Under the pieces are notes generated by a model that made no database searches, was not told the DNA's origin, and was given only the letters and a program-made list of their open reading frames with translations. Position numbers and translations under genes: made by a program. A stretch of DNA of 64,000 nucleotides. Source: Synechococcus sp. CCY 0621. GTDB taxonomy: Bacteria; Cyanobacteriota; Cyanobacteriia; PCC-6307; Cyanobiaceae. The stretch spans positions 62,001-126,000 of the forward strand of contig NZ_JAFKRH010000031.1 in assembly GCF_019038465.1 (NCBI RefSeq), written 5' to 3'. Position 1 is the stretch's first letter, and the number at the start of each line of letters is the position of its first letter. Positions 1-7,109 of this stretch are shown in pieces.

Positions 1-30
1 GCCGTCGACCAGGACGGTGGCCTGGCTCAT
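1..30 (-). CDS. umuC: UmuC-type Y-family DNA polymerase, N-terminal fragment
   Basis: Only the first ten codons are inside the window. They read MSQATVLVDG, which fits the N-terminus of UmuC-type lesion-bypass polymerases, where the aspartate after VLV/ALV is a metal ligand of the palm. The start codon overlaps the stop of the upstream umuD-like gene by four bases (ATGA), as expected for a umuDC operon. The call rests mainly on this context, since the rest of the gene lies beyond base 1. Confidence 0.7.
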   Translation of the reverse strand, partial: MSQATVLVDG

Positions 31-353
31 CGGCCCCCCGGCAGCGAACGGATCACGTGCACGGCCACGCCCCAGAGCCGGTCGTCGTCGTTGCCACCGA
101 GGGCCAGGGGCGGGTAGGCGGGGTTGGCGGGCTCCAGCCACCAGTGCGCCCCCCGGCGCACCAGGCGCTTGAGGGTGAATCCCCCCTCCAGCAGGGCCAC
201 CACGATGCGGCCCGATCGGGGTGTGGCCTCCCGGTCCACGACGAGCAGGTCGCCGTGGCGGATACCGGCACCGAGCATCGAGTCGCCGCAGACGCGCAGC
301 AGCAGGGTGCGGCCGGGGTGGAGGTTCAGCTGTTCGTTGAGGTCGACCCCCAT
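27..353 (-). CDS. umuD: UmuD-like S24 peptidase, short (UmuD'-like) form
   Basis: This 108-residue protein is an S24/LexA-type serine-lysine peptidase domain. It has the nucleophile in CGDSM (Ser25) and the general base in FTLKRL (Lys62). In E. coli UmuD, RecA-promoted self-cleavage removes 24 residues, giving the UmuD' that joins UmuC in polymerase V. Here only 24 residues precede the serine and no cleavage-site arm is visible. An in-frame TGA lies about 22 bases before the ATG, so no longer form can be read. It probably acts directly as a UmuD'-like partner of the overlapping downstream umuC. Expression is probably SOS-controlled through the box at 382-395. Confidence 0.85.
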   Translation of the reverse strand: MGVDLNEQLNLHPGRTLLLRVCGDSMLGAGIRHGDLLVVDREATPRSGRIVVALLEGGFTLKRLVRRGAHWWLEPANPAYPPLALGGNDDDRLWGVAVHVIRSLPGGR

Positions 354-381
354 CCCGGCCCCGGGCGACGGCCTTCACCTT

Positions 382-395
382 AGTATGCTTGTACT
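382..395 (-). promoter_or_regulatory. LexA-type SOS box upstream of umuDC
   Basis: On the minus strand the site reads AGTACAAGCATACT. It matches the cyanobacterial LexA palindrome AGTAC-N4-GTACT with one mismatch. It lies 29 bases before the umuD ATG, in the 44-base gap after the upstream gene, and overlaps a possible -10 element (TACTAA). Position and sequence fit repression by LexA; binding itself is inferred. Confidence 0.7.
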
Positions 396-397
396 GG

Positions 398-814
398 TCA
401 GTCGTCGTCTTCGAGCAGCAACTGCTGGAAGGCGGTGTAGAGGTCCAGCTCGGGATCGGCGGCTGCGGGGCGGCTGTTTCCTCCGCTCCGGGGGGTCTGG
501 GTGCGGCGGCGGCCGGTGTGGGCAGGAGGCTGGCTGCTGCCGGCGGGGGTGCTGGTGGGGGGAGGCACCTCCAGTTGCCGCAGCCGCTCCAGCAGGTGGG
601 GCGGCACGCTGCCGTCGGCGCTGACGTCCATCAGCCCGCGGAACAGCTTCTCGGGGTCCTGCTCGGTTTCGACGGGATGGCGGCGGTCGACCGCCCGGCT
701 GCCCGGGGCCGCATCGCCGGTCGTCGGGGTGGGTGGGGGCGGAGCGGGAAGCTTGCTGGGCAGCTGGCGGCCGAGGGCCTCCAGCCGTTCACGGCTGCGG
801 GCATCGAAGCTCAT
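398..814 (-). CDS. Hypothetical proline-rich protein
   Basis: This is a 138-residue soluble protein with no family I can name. The N-terminal 25 residues are charged (RSRERLEALGRQLP). A segment around residues 52-82 (EKLFRGLMDVSADGSVPPHLLERLRQLE) looks folded and is flanked by proline/threonine-rich linkers. The C-terminus is acidic (AFQQLLLEDDD). No signal peptide or membrane segment is seen. It lies between the pentapeptide gene and umuD on the same strand, ten bases after the former, so the two may be cotranscribed. The codon use matches the high-GC neighbours, which supports a real gene. Confidence 0.55.
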   Translation of the reverse strand: MSFDARSRERLEALGRQLPSKLPAPPPPTPTTGDAAPGSRAVDRRHPVETEQDPEKLFRGLMDVSADGSVPPHLLERLRQLEVPPPTSTPAGSSQPPAHTGRRRTQTPRSGGNSRPAAADPELDLYTAFQQLLLEDDD

Positions 815-824
815 CGGGGCGGGG

Positions 825-1328
825 TCAGCTGCAGTTCAGTGTGTCGCGGGTGAGCCGACCGCTGACGGGGTTGGTGCCGCTGGCGGCGGCGCAGAGGGTG
901 GTGAGGGCATCGCCGCGCAGGGGCACGTTGGTGAAGTCGGCGCCGTCGATGAACACACCGCGGAATTTGGTGTTGAAGGCGAAGGCGTCGTCGAGGCGGG
1001 CGTTGCGCAGGTCGGTGCCCTCGAACACGGCCGAATCGAGGGTGGCGTCCCGCAGATCGCTGCCGCTGAGGTCGGCGTCCTGGAGCTTGGCGCCGAACAG
1101 GCTGGCGCCGCGCAGGTCGGCCCCGGAGAGATCGGCGTCGCGCAGGTTGGTGAGGTTGAAGGTGACGCCGCGCAGGTCGGCGCCGTGGAAATCGGCCCCG
1201 ATCAGCACCTGCTTGGCATAGTCCATCGCCGCCGCCACAGGGAGGGGGCCGGCCAGCAGCAGCAGGCTGCCCAGCAACAGGGACAGCAGCAGGGTCAGGG
1301 ACCGGGGCGGGACGAAGGGGCTCGCCAT
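825..1328 (-). CDS. Secreted pentapeptide-repeat protein
   Basis: The protein has 167 residues. Residues 1-34 form a signal peptide (a long leucine-rich core ending PVAAA). It is followed by consecutive A(D/N)LXX repeats such as ADLRG, ADLSG, ASLFG and ADLSG, which build a right-handed quadrilateral beta-helix. The last 30 residues contain two cysteines and the repeats have ended. The start at 1328 was chosen because it places the signal peptide at the N-terminus; an earlier in-frame ATG at 1514 would add 62 residues of low-complexity sequence overlapping the divergent EAL gene. Such proteins are common in cyanobacterial thylakoid lumen or periplasm, but the biochemical role here is unknown. 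Confidence 0.8.
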   Translation of the reverse strand: MASPFVPPRSLTLLLSLLLGSLLLLAGPLPVAAAMDYAKQVLIGADFHGADLRGVTFNLTNLRDADLSGADLRGASLFGAKLQDADLSGSDLRDATLDSAVFEGTDLRNARLDDAFAFNTKFRGVFIDGADFTNVPLRGDALTTLCAAASGTNPVSGRLTRDTLNCS

Positions 1329-1466
1329 CGGGGATGGAGCGAAGGAGTGCAGCCTAGGCAAAGGGTTCTCACCACTCCGCGGCCCGCGGAACGATGCCGA
1401 TGGGGACAGGGCGACTAGCGTGGTGAGGGTCTGGATCTCCGGCCCGTTCGCTCTCCGAATCCGTGG

Positions 1467-3104
1467 ATGGCCCAGGACCTCCAGCCCAAGGACTTGCAGC
1501 CCAGGGACTTCCAACCCAGAGATTCCCAGCGATCAGGGACCGAAGCGTTCGAGGCCCTGTTGGAGAGGATCGAGCGGCCGGCGGCCCTGGCGGATGGCCT
1601 GGGCGAGATCCAGGCGGCCAATGGGGCGTTCTGCCGGCGTTCGGGGCTGGACCTGCAGGCGTTGTGCCAGCGGGGGCTGCAGGGGCTCTGCGCCGCTGAT
1701 GTGACGCCGTTGCTGCAGGGTGCCGTGGCCAGCCTGAGCAGCGAACTGGCCGGCTCCCCGGTGGCGGATGGGGCGATTCCCCTGTCCCTGAGCCGCCTGC
1801 CGGCCAGCGGCGGGACGGAAGCGGTCTGGTGCCTGCTGGAGCTGCTCGACCGGCGGGTGGCCCTGGCTGACCTGGATGAACTGGTTACGGCCCGTTACGC
1901 GGATGGCGCCGTGCTGCTGCATCTGCAGGTGCTGCAACTCGACCTGGTGCGGGGCCGGTTGGGCATCGCCGCCTGCGAGGCCCTGATCGAGGAGATCGCC
2001 CACCGGCTGGAGGCGGCCCTTCCGGCCGGTGGCTTCTTCTCCCGCCAGGGGGGCGACCGCCTGCTGGCCCTGCTGCCGGGCGCGCTGGGCATCGACGCCG
2101 TGCGGGACATGGCCGGTGCGCTGCTCTCCAGCCTGGAGGCACCCACCACGGTGCTGGAGCACGTCATCGAGCCCTCGCTGAACGTGGGCATCAGCCGCGC
2201 CCCTGACGACGGCAACGAGTTCGCCGTGCTGCTGGAGGCCGCCACCCGGGCGCTGGAGGAGACCCATCGCCAGCCGTTCCCCAGCTGCTGCATCGCCTCG
2301 CCGGTGGAGCGATCCGTCCAGTTGCAGGAACTGCTGGCCCGTCCCCTGGCCCTGGCGATCGAGCAGGAGCAGCTGGAACTGGCCTATCAGCCGATCATAG
2401 AGCTGGAATCCGGCCGGGTGATCGCCGCCGAGGTGCTCTGCCGCTGGGATGATCCGGTGCTGGGCCGCCAGTCCCCCGCCGATTTCATCGACGTGGCCGA
2501 GGCCACGGCCCAGATCTCGTCCCTGGGGCGCTGGGTGATGGAGCGGGCGTTCGAGACCCTGCACCGCTGGGATGGGGCCGGACTGCAGCTGGCCAAGATC
2601 TGCGTCAACGTCTCGCCGCTGCAGGTGCAGGACCCCACCTGGAGCAGCGACCTGCTGATGGCCCTGGAACGCCACCAGCTGACCCCCGGTCGCATCGTGC
2701 TGGAGCTCACCGAAGGCAGCATCCTGGAGATGTCGAACCACGTCGCCAACCAGCTGCGGGACCTCCGGCGCCAGGGATTTGAGCTGGCCATGGATGATTT
2801 CGGTACCGGCTATTCGGGGTTGCAGCGCCTCACCGAGTTGCCGTTCAGCGAGGTCAAGATCGACAGGAGCCTGATCTCCGCGATCGACTACGACCAGCTG
2901 CAGCAGGCGATGCTCAGCGCCGTGATCCGGCTCAGCGACGCCACCGGAATCATGGTGGTGGTGGAGGGGGTGGAACGCTCCCGGCAGCGGCAGATGCTGC
3001 TCACCCTCGGTTGCCGCCATGGCCAGGGCTACCAGCTGTCGGCACCCCTTTCCGATCTGGAGCTGGAGGCCCTGCTCCAGAGCCAGATCGCTGCAGAGGC
3101 CTGA
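1467..3104 (+). CDS. Cyclic-di-GMP phosphodiesterase (degenerate GGDEF + EAL)
   Basis: The protein has 545 residues. An N-terminal PAS-like segment covers roughly 25-90. A degenerate GGDEF domain follows (about 140-280), with GGDRL at 195-199 in place of GGDEF, so cyclase activity is unlikely. The EAL domain runs from about 285 to 540. It keeps the metal and catalytic residues Glu322 (in AEVL), Asn381, DDFGTGYS (Asp443-Asp444), Lys464 in VKIDRS and Glu500 in VEGVER. It should therefore hydrolyse c-di-GMP. No membrane segment is present. The first 20 residues come from a 15-base tandem repeat, so the true start could lie further downstream. It faces the pentapeptide gene across a 138-base intergenic region. 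Confidence 0.9.
   Translation: MAQDLQPKDLQPRDFQPRDSQRSGTEAFEALLERIERPAALADGLGEIQAANGAFCRRSGLDLQALCQRGLQGLCAADVTPLLQGAVASLSSELAGSPVADGAIPLSLSRLPASGGTEAVWCLLELLDRRVALADLDELVTARYADGAVLLHLQVLQLDLVRGRLGIAACEALIEEIAHRLEAALPAGGFFSRQGGDRLLALLPGALGIDAVRDMAGALLSSLEAPTTVLEHVIEPSLNVGISRAPDDGNEFAVLLEAATRALEETHRQPFPSCCIASPVERSVQLQELLARPLALAIEQEQLELAYQPIIELESGRVIAAEVLCRWDDPVLGRQSPADFIDVAEATAQISSLGRWVMERAFETLHRWDGAGLQLAKICVNVSPLQVQDPTWSSDLLMALERHQLTPGRIVLELTEGSILEMSNHVANQLRDLRRQGFELAMDDFGTGYSGLQRLTELPFSEVKIDRSLISAIDYDQLQQAMLSAVIRLSDATGIMVVVEGVERSRQRQMLLTLGCRHGQGYQLSAPLSDLELEALLQSQIAAEA
1476..1535 (+). repeat. 15-base tandem repeat at the 5' end of the EAL gene
   Basis: Four imperfect 15-base units lie head to tail (1476-1490, 1491-1505, 1506-1520, 1521-1535). 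They encode D-L-Q-P-K, D-L-Q-P-R, D-F-Q-P-R and the partial unit D-S-Q. Unit length is a multiple of three, so copy-number change would keep frame. Confidence 0.75.
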
Positions 3105-3118
3105 GCGGTCCCGTCAGG

Positions 3119-3613
3119 ATGCACTGGATGGTCCCGCTGCTGCTGTCCGTGGACGTGGGGGATGGGCGCTCCGTGGCCGGCCTCTCCAAGGCGATCCAGC
3201 TGTCGGTGGCGCCGGTGTTCCTGTTCACCGGCGTCACCGGGCTGCTGAGCCTGTTCAGCTCCCGGTTGGCCCGGATCATCGACCGCACCCGCGTCATTCA
3301 GGAGGCCCTGGCCCAGAGCCGGGCGAAGGAGGAACCCGATCCTGAGGACGGCGACCGGCTGGAGCAGGTGCTGGCGGTGCAGCGGCGCCGCACCTTCCTG
3401 ATCAACCGGGCGATTTTGGCGGTCACCGTCACCGCCCTGCTGGTGGCGGCCGTGGTGGCGGTGCTGTTCATCAGTGCCGTGGCGGCCCTCGATGTCACCG
3501 CCATCGTCGTGCCCCTGTTCGTGGCGGCCATGGGCGCCATGATCGTGGGCCTGCTGCTGTTCCTGGTCGAGGTGCAGCTGGCCATCAGCCAGAACCCCCG
3601 CCGGTACTACTGA
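3119..3613 (+). CDS. DUF2721 family membrane protein
   Basis: The protein has 164 residues. The first half contains the family-typical stretch (SKAIQLSVAPVFLFTGVTGL, followed by RLARIIDRTRVI). A charged linker leads to an LAVQRRRTFLINRAI segment and two long transmembrane helices (about 102-125 and 130-155). The C-terminus is the short polar tail NPRRYY. This matches DUF2721 inner-membrane proteins, whose function is unknown. The start at 3119 was preferred over a longer frame that overlaps the EAL gene; an ATG three codons later (3128) is also possible. It follows the EAL stop by 14 bases and is probably cotranscribed with it. Confidence 0.8.
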   Translation: MHWMVPLLLSVDVGDGRSVAGLSKAIQLSVAPVFLFTGVTGLLSLFSSRLARIIDRTRVIQEALAQSRAKEEPDPEDGDRLEQVLAVQRRRTFLINRAILAVTVTALLVAAVVAVLFISAVAALDVTAIVVPLFVAAMGAMIVGLLLFLVEVQLAISQNPRRYY

Positions 3614-3689
3614 GCCCCATCGACCCCTGGTGCGCCGCTCGCTGGCTTGACCGTCGCCGGGAACCCTGCAGCAGCAGCTGCTTGCCGCC

Positions 3690-4055
3690 ATGCCCCCCAG
3701 CCCCGCCCAGCGTCAGGGAGCCTGGGCTGAGCAGCGGGTGCTGCGGCTGTTGCGGCTCCAGGGATGGCAGCTGCTGGCGCGCAACTGGCGCTGCCGGTGG
3801 GGGGAGCTGGATCTGGTGCTCCACAAGCCGGGACGGCTGCTGCTGGTGGAGGTGAAGGGGCGCCGCAGCGGCAGCTTGGACGGCTGGGGAATGGGCGCCC
3901 TGCGGCGGCCGAAGCGCCAGCGGCTGGAGCGGGCCTGGGACTGCTGGCTGGCGGCCCATCCCCACTGGGCGCGGACGCCGGTGGAGCAGGTGGCGGCCCT
4001 GGTGCCCCTGCCGCCCTCGCCGGGTCCGGTGCGCTGGATCCGGCTGGGCGATTAA
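3690..4055 (+). CDS. yraN: YraN/UPF0102 family endonuclease-like protein
   Basis: This 121-residue protein has the UPF0102 pattern: GAWAEQRVLRLLRLQGWQ, then LLARNWRCRWGELDLV, then LLLVEVKGRR. The E-D-(V)EVK residues form a PD-(D/E)XK-type nuclease fold core related to Holliday-junction resolvases. The physiological role of YraN is not settled. Length is normal for the family (about 115-125). It lies alone between the DUF2721 gene and a converging small gene whose stop is 25 bases beyond its own. Confidence 0.85.
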   Translation: MPPSPAQRQGAWAEQRVLRLLRLQGWQLLARNWRCRWGELDLVLHKPGRLLLVEVKGRRSGSLDGWGMGALRRPKRQRLERAWDCWLAAHPHWARTPVEQVAALVPLPPSPGPVRWIRLGD

Positions 4056-4080
4056 GGGTGTGCGGGCCGGGTGCCCCGGC

Positions 4081-4368
4081 TCAGGGCTGGCTGGTGGCAG
4101 GGGCCGTTGTGGCTGGAACTGGCTTGGCCGGGGCTGTTGTGTAGAAGACCGTGCAGCGGTAGCGGGTGTTGTCCATGCCCACCTCCAGGTCCTCGCAGAC
4201 CGTGCGGGTGATCGTGGCCCCCTTGGGCACCTGGCTCCTGGCCTGCTGGCGGGTGGCCTGACGGTCGAAGATCGATTCGGCGGTGACGCTGCCGGCCCGG
4301 GCGGCGCCTGCCAGCAGCGCAAGGACACCGGCCAGCAGGGCACCGGTCAGGCGGAAACCATGGGCCAT
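4081..4368 (-). CDS. Small secreted protein with ESI...NTRYRC mini-domain
   Basis: The protein has 95 residues. Residues 1-25 are a signal peptide (ALLAGVLALLAGAARAG). A compact domain of about 50 residues follows, with TAESIFDR, QVPKGATIT, a cysteine (VCED) and DNTRYRCTVFYT. A proline/threonine/alanine tail closes it. The two cysteines could form a disulfide after export. The same domain ends the caspase-like protein encoded at 5276-6481, with matching residues in the order ESI, R, QVP, GAT, C, NTRYRC, V, YT. I recognise no named family. It is divergent from rsmA across 77 bases. Confidence 0.75.
   Translation of the reverse strand: MAHGFRLTGALLAGVLALLAGAARAGSVTAESIFDRQATRQQARSQVPKGATITRTVCEDLEVGMDNTRYRCTVFYTTAPAKPVPATTAPATSQP
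4138..4280. repeat. Copy A of the sequence encoding the ESI...NTRYRC domain
   Basis: This stretch resembles 5291-5430 base for base in several blocks, including a shared GCAGCGGTAGCGGGT and ATCGATTCGG at the two ends. It lies inside the small secreted gene upstream of rsmA. The two copies are in the same orientation and bracket rsmA, so they are either an old local duplication or homologous domains retained side by side. Confidence 0.65.
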
Positions 4369-4445
4369 GGCGGACGGAGGAACACTGCTCCATCTCTAGC
4401 CAGGCCCGACGGCCCTGCAATCTGGGGAGACCTGCCGGCGCCTCC

Positions 4446-5315
4446 ATGACCTTCAGCGGCCACCGGGCCCGCAAGCGCTTCGGCCAGCACTGGCTCACCG
4501 ATCCCCAGATCCTCGATCGCATCGTGGCGGCCGCCGATCTTCACGGTGCCGACCATGTCCTGGAGGTGGGCCCGGGGCGGGGCGCCCTGACCGAACGGTT
4601 GCTGGCCTCGCCGGCGGCGTCCCTGCTGGCCGTGGAGCTGGACCGGGACCTGGTGGTGGGCCTGCGGCAGCGGTTCGGCGGCGACGGGCGCTTCAGCCTG
4701 ATCGAGGGTGACGTGCTTGAACTGGCCCTGCCCTGCCCCGAACGGCCCATCCCCACCAAGGTGGTCGCCAATATCCCCTACAACATCACCGGTCCATTGC
4801 TGGAGGTGCTGGTGGGCCGCCTCGGCCGGCCGGCCCCCTGCCGCTTCGAGCGGCTGGTGCTGCTGGTGCAGCAGGAGGTGGGCCAGCGCATCCGGGCCCG
4901 GCCGGGCAGCAGCGCCTTCTCGGCCCTCAGCGTGCGCATGCAGTTGCTGGCCCGCTGCAGCAGCGTCTGCACGGTGCCGCCCCGCTGCTTCTCCCCGCCA
5001 CCGAAGGTCACTTCGGAGGTGATCGTGATCGAGCCGGTGGCGGCGGCGGACCTGCCTCCACTGGACCAGGCCCTGGCAGTGGAGAGCCTGCTGCGGCGCT
5101 GCTTCGCCGGGCGGCGCAAGATGCTGCGCACCAGCCTGGCGGGCCTGCTGCCGGCGCCGCAACTGCTGGAGCTGGCCGCCGCCGCCGGTGTGGACCTGCA
5201 GCAGCGGCCCCAGGAGCTCGGTCCCGATCGCTGGATGGCCCTGGCCAGCGCCCTGATGCTCGTGCGCGACGTCGCTCAGGGAGAGGGGGGGGTGTACCAG
5301 ACGCTGCAGCGGTAG
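4446..5315 (+). CDS. rsmA: 16S rRNA dimethyladenosine transferase RsmA (KsgA)
   Basis: The protein has 289 residues. It uses S-adenosylmethionine to dimethylate two adjacent adenosines in the 3' loop of 16S rRNA during small-subunit maturation. Visible motifs are KRFGQHWL (11-18), the SAM-binding EVGPGRG (40-46), the acidic VELDRD (63-68) and the catalytic NIPYNITGP (109-117). Length fits the family. The last eight or so residues (GVYQTLQR) are read from DNA that is antisense to the end of the caspase gene, with which it overlaps by 40 bases. The usual picocyanobacterial neighbour ispE lies 1.8 kb downstream beyond the caspase cassette. Confidence 0.95.
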   Translation: MTFSGHRARKRFGQHWLTDPQILDRIVAAADLHGADHVLEVGPGRGALTERLLASPAASLLAVELDRDLVVGLRQRFGGDGRFSLIEGDVLELALPCPERPIPTKVVANIPYNITGPLLEVLVGRLGRPAPCRFERLVLLVQQEVGQRIRARPGSSAFSALSVRMQLLARCSSVCTVPPRCFSPPPKVTSEVIVIEPVAAADLPPLDQALAVESLLRRCFAGRRKMLRTSLAGLLPAPQLLELAAAAGVDLQQRPQELGPDRWMALASALMLVRDVAQGEGGVYQTLQR

Positions 5316-6481
5316 CGGGTATTGCCGACCACGGAAATCTCGGTGCATCGGGAGTCCGTCACCGTTGCGCCGAGGGGCACCTGATCCAGCGCCAACCGGA
5401 GGGCATCGCCACGATTGCGGATCGATTCGGTGCTGATCAGGGTTGGCTTCCCCAGCGGCACGGACGGCTGAGGCACGGTGAAGGCGGGCTCGGGCTGCCG
5501 GGGCATCGGCAGGTTTTCGATCCGACTTCCCCCTGGCGGAGCCGTCGCCTGGGGAGGTGGTGAGGCCGAAGGCGGTGAGCGTGGGTGGAGGGGCTGGAGG
5601 CTGCCGCCAGAGGCCCCGACGACTCGGAACACGATGTCGCCTTCATCCAGGCGAGGATCACGAATCTTTCCGTATTGGGGATTCTGAGCCGTGCTGTAGT
5701 TGGCCATCTGCTGGGGAAGATACTCGCCCAGTTCAGAACCAGTGATGTAGCCATCGCGGTTGATATCTGCCGCACCATCCAGGGCTCGTATGAGCAGTGG
5801 GGTGAATAAACTTGTCGCAGGGACCACCTCATTGACATCACCGGCAGTAAGAAACTGTCTGACCGGTAAATTCATCTTTCGTTGCAGGTAGGTGGGTACA
5901 GGAGAGGCTGATCGCACCTTGAAGATGGCACCGGAAAAACAGCTGTCGAAAATGAAAAGTACGTGCTTGGCCTCCATCTGCTTTGCCCATGACATGATCT
6001 GCTCCATGCTGAGGGCAGACCTCGCAAACTCAAGATCACTGTCTTGACGAGCGGCGGCTGGAGCATCCACTGGCACGAGATAGCCGAGGTCATTGTTGCG
6101 GGTCCAGCCGTGACCAGCGAAGTAGATCACCAAACGATGATCTGGGCGATAGCCAAACCGCTTCACGAAGTCTTCGATGGACTGCTTCAGCTTCAATGAG
6201 CCTGGATTAGCAACGACATCAACCTCAAACCCCTGGCGATTCAGCGCTGCGGCGACATCGGCGGCTTCATGCCGCAGATTGTTGAGTTTCTTCCAGAAAG
6301 GATCTTTGTAATCGCCTGCCCAGATGACCAGAGCGTGGCTGCCCCCGTAGCGGAACAGGACCGTGCCTCTGGGGTCGGTGACCTGCAATCCATCCTGAGC
6401 CGATGAGCTCGTGACGCACCCCCACCCAAAGCAAAGGGCGCACGCCAGCTGCACAAGGGCCGGGGGGCGGCTGGTGGTCAT
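5276..6481 (-). CDS. Exported caspase-like peptidase (C14, orthocaspase type) with C-terminal NTRYRC domain
   Basis: The protein has 401 residues. An N-terminal signal-like segment (1-29) suggests export. The p20-like domain (about 45-235) has the catalytic dyad His124 in YFAGHG and Cys181 in IFDSCFSG. Residues 239-250 (DINRDGYITGSE) form a textbook EF-hand loop, so calcium may regulate it. A proline-rich linker (about 297-345) leads to a C-terminal domain of about 55 residues with TESIRNR, QVPLGATVT, Cys379 and NTRYRC, shared with the protein at 4081-4368. Arg/Lys specificity is usual for the family but cannot be read here. It overlaps the upstream partner gene by four bases and rsmA by 40 at its 3' end. 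Confidence 0.88.
   Translation of the reverse strand: MTTSRPPALVQLACALCFGWGCVTSSSAQDGLQVTDPRGTVLFRYGGSHALVIWAGDYKDPFWKKLNNLRHEAADVAAALNRQGFEVDVVANPGSLKLKQSIEDFVKRFGYRPDHRLVIYFAGHGWTRNNDLGYLVPVDAPAAARQDSDLEFARSALSMEQIMSWAKQMEAKHVLFIFDSCFSGAIFKVRSASPVPTYLQRKMNLPVRQFLTAGDVNEVVPATSLFTPLLIRALDGAADINRDGYITGSELGEYLPQQMANYSTAQNPQYGKIRDPRLDEGDIVFRVVGASGGSLQPLHPRSPPSASPPPQATAPPGGSRIENLPMPRQPEPAFTVPQPSVPLGKPTLISTESIRNRGDALRLALDQVPLGATVTDSRCTEISVVGNTRYRCSVWYTPPSP
5291..5430. repeat. Copy B of the sequence encoding the ESI...NTRYRC domain
   Basis: This is the counterpart of 4138-4280, inside the 3' end of the caspase gene. Its first 25 bases also encode, on the plus strand, the last residues and stop of rsmA. 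Confidence 0.65.
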
Positions 6482-6969
6482 CGCAGCAGGGGGGTGATCG
6501 CCTCAAGCAACTCCCCGGAACCGGGCTTTTCACCGGCTCGGAAGATCCGCACCTCCTTCGCCTTTCCCTGATCGATGAGAATCGTTCCTCCTTCCAGGCG
6601 CTTGTCGTTCTGGATCTCCAACCTGCCATCGGCTCCACGACGAACAACGATGCCGCCGTAGCGCACCTCCTTGTAGGCGGTCATCAAGGTCTTCACCAGC
6701 AGATCGACGCTCACGATGCCCACGAGGACGTAGATCAGGGCCGGTGATCGGACGTCGGCTTGGGATGGACCCTCCGGCGTCACACGGCCATCGAAGGCAA
6801 GTTCCTTCTGGATGGCGATGGATTGACGCCCTGGGGCCCTCCAGAGGATGTCCACGGTTCGTCCAGACATCGGGTCGGCCCCAAGGGCTGCAGAGGTCTG
6901 CAGCAGCAGACTGAACAACACGACAGCGCCGAAGGTTGCTCGAAAGGTGTTGCCATGGCTGGCTTTCAT
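6478..6969 (-). CDS. Exported or membrane protein of unknown function, partner of the caspase gene
   Basis: The protein has 163 residues from the chosen start. Residues 1-31 look like a signal peptide ([17 protein letters not shown]). A second hydrophobic helix lies at about 74-97 ([23 protein letters not shown]), followed by a charged soluble domain containing YGGIVVRRG and [11 protein letters not shown] recognise no family. The start at 6969 was chosen because it places the signal peptide first; an in-frame ATG at 7023 adds 18 residues. The stop overlaps the caspase start by four bases, so the two form one transcription unit. Its job may be to anchor or control the protease; that is inference. 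Confidence 0.65.
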   Translation of the reverse strand: MKASHGNTFRATFGAVVLFSLLLQTSAALGADPMSGRTVDILWRAPGRQSIAIQKELAFDGRVTPEGPSQADVRSPALIYVLVGIVSVDLLVKTLMTAYKEVRYGGIVVRRGADGRLEIQNDKRLEGGTILIDQGKAKEVRIFRAGEKPGSGELLEAITPLLR

Positions 6970-7109
6970 CTGTGCACCCTGACGTTTCCACCATTCTGAT
7001 TGCTCTGGCCGGACCCACGCCATGGTCGAGGGCCTCCCAGCGCCTGCCGGGTGCTCCGCTTGAATCAGGCCTGCACTCCGCGTTTCTGCAGGGACGTCCG
7101 CCCAGCCCC

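Noticed and set aside
1533-3020. Long open frame opposite the EAL gene
   Set aside because: It is glutamine/glycine/histidine-rich nonsense typical of antisense frames in high-GC coding DNA. The plus-strand frame has a full EAL active site.
4138-5430. rsmA with its two flanking repeats as a transposon
   Set aside because: The flanking copies are diverged coding domains in direct orientation. There is no transposase and no terminal inverted repeat, and rsmA is an essential-type gene.
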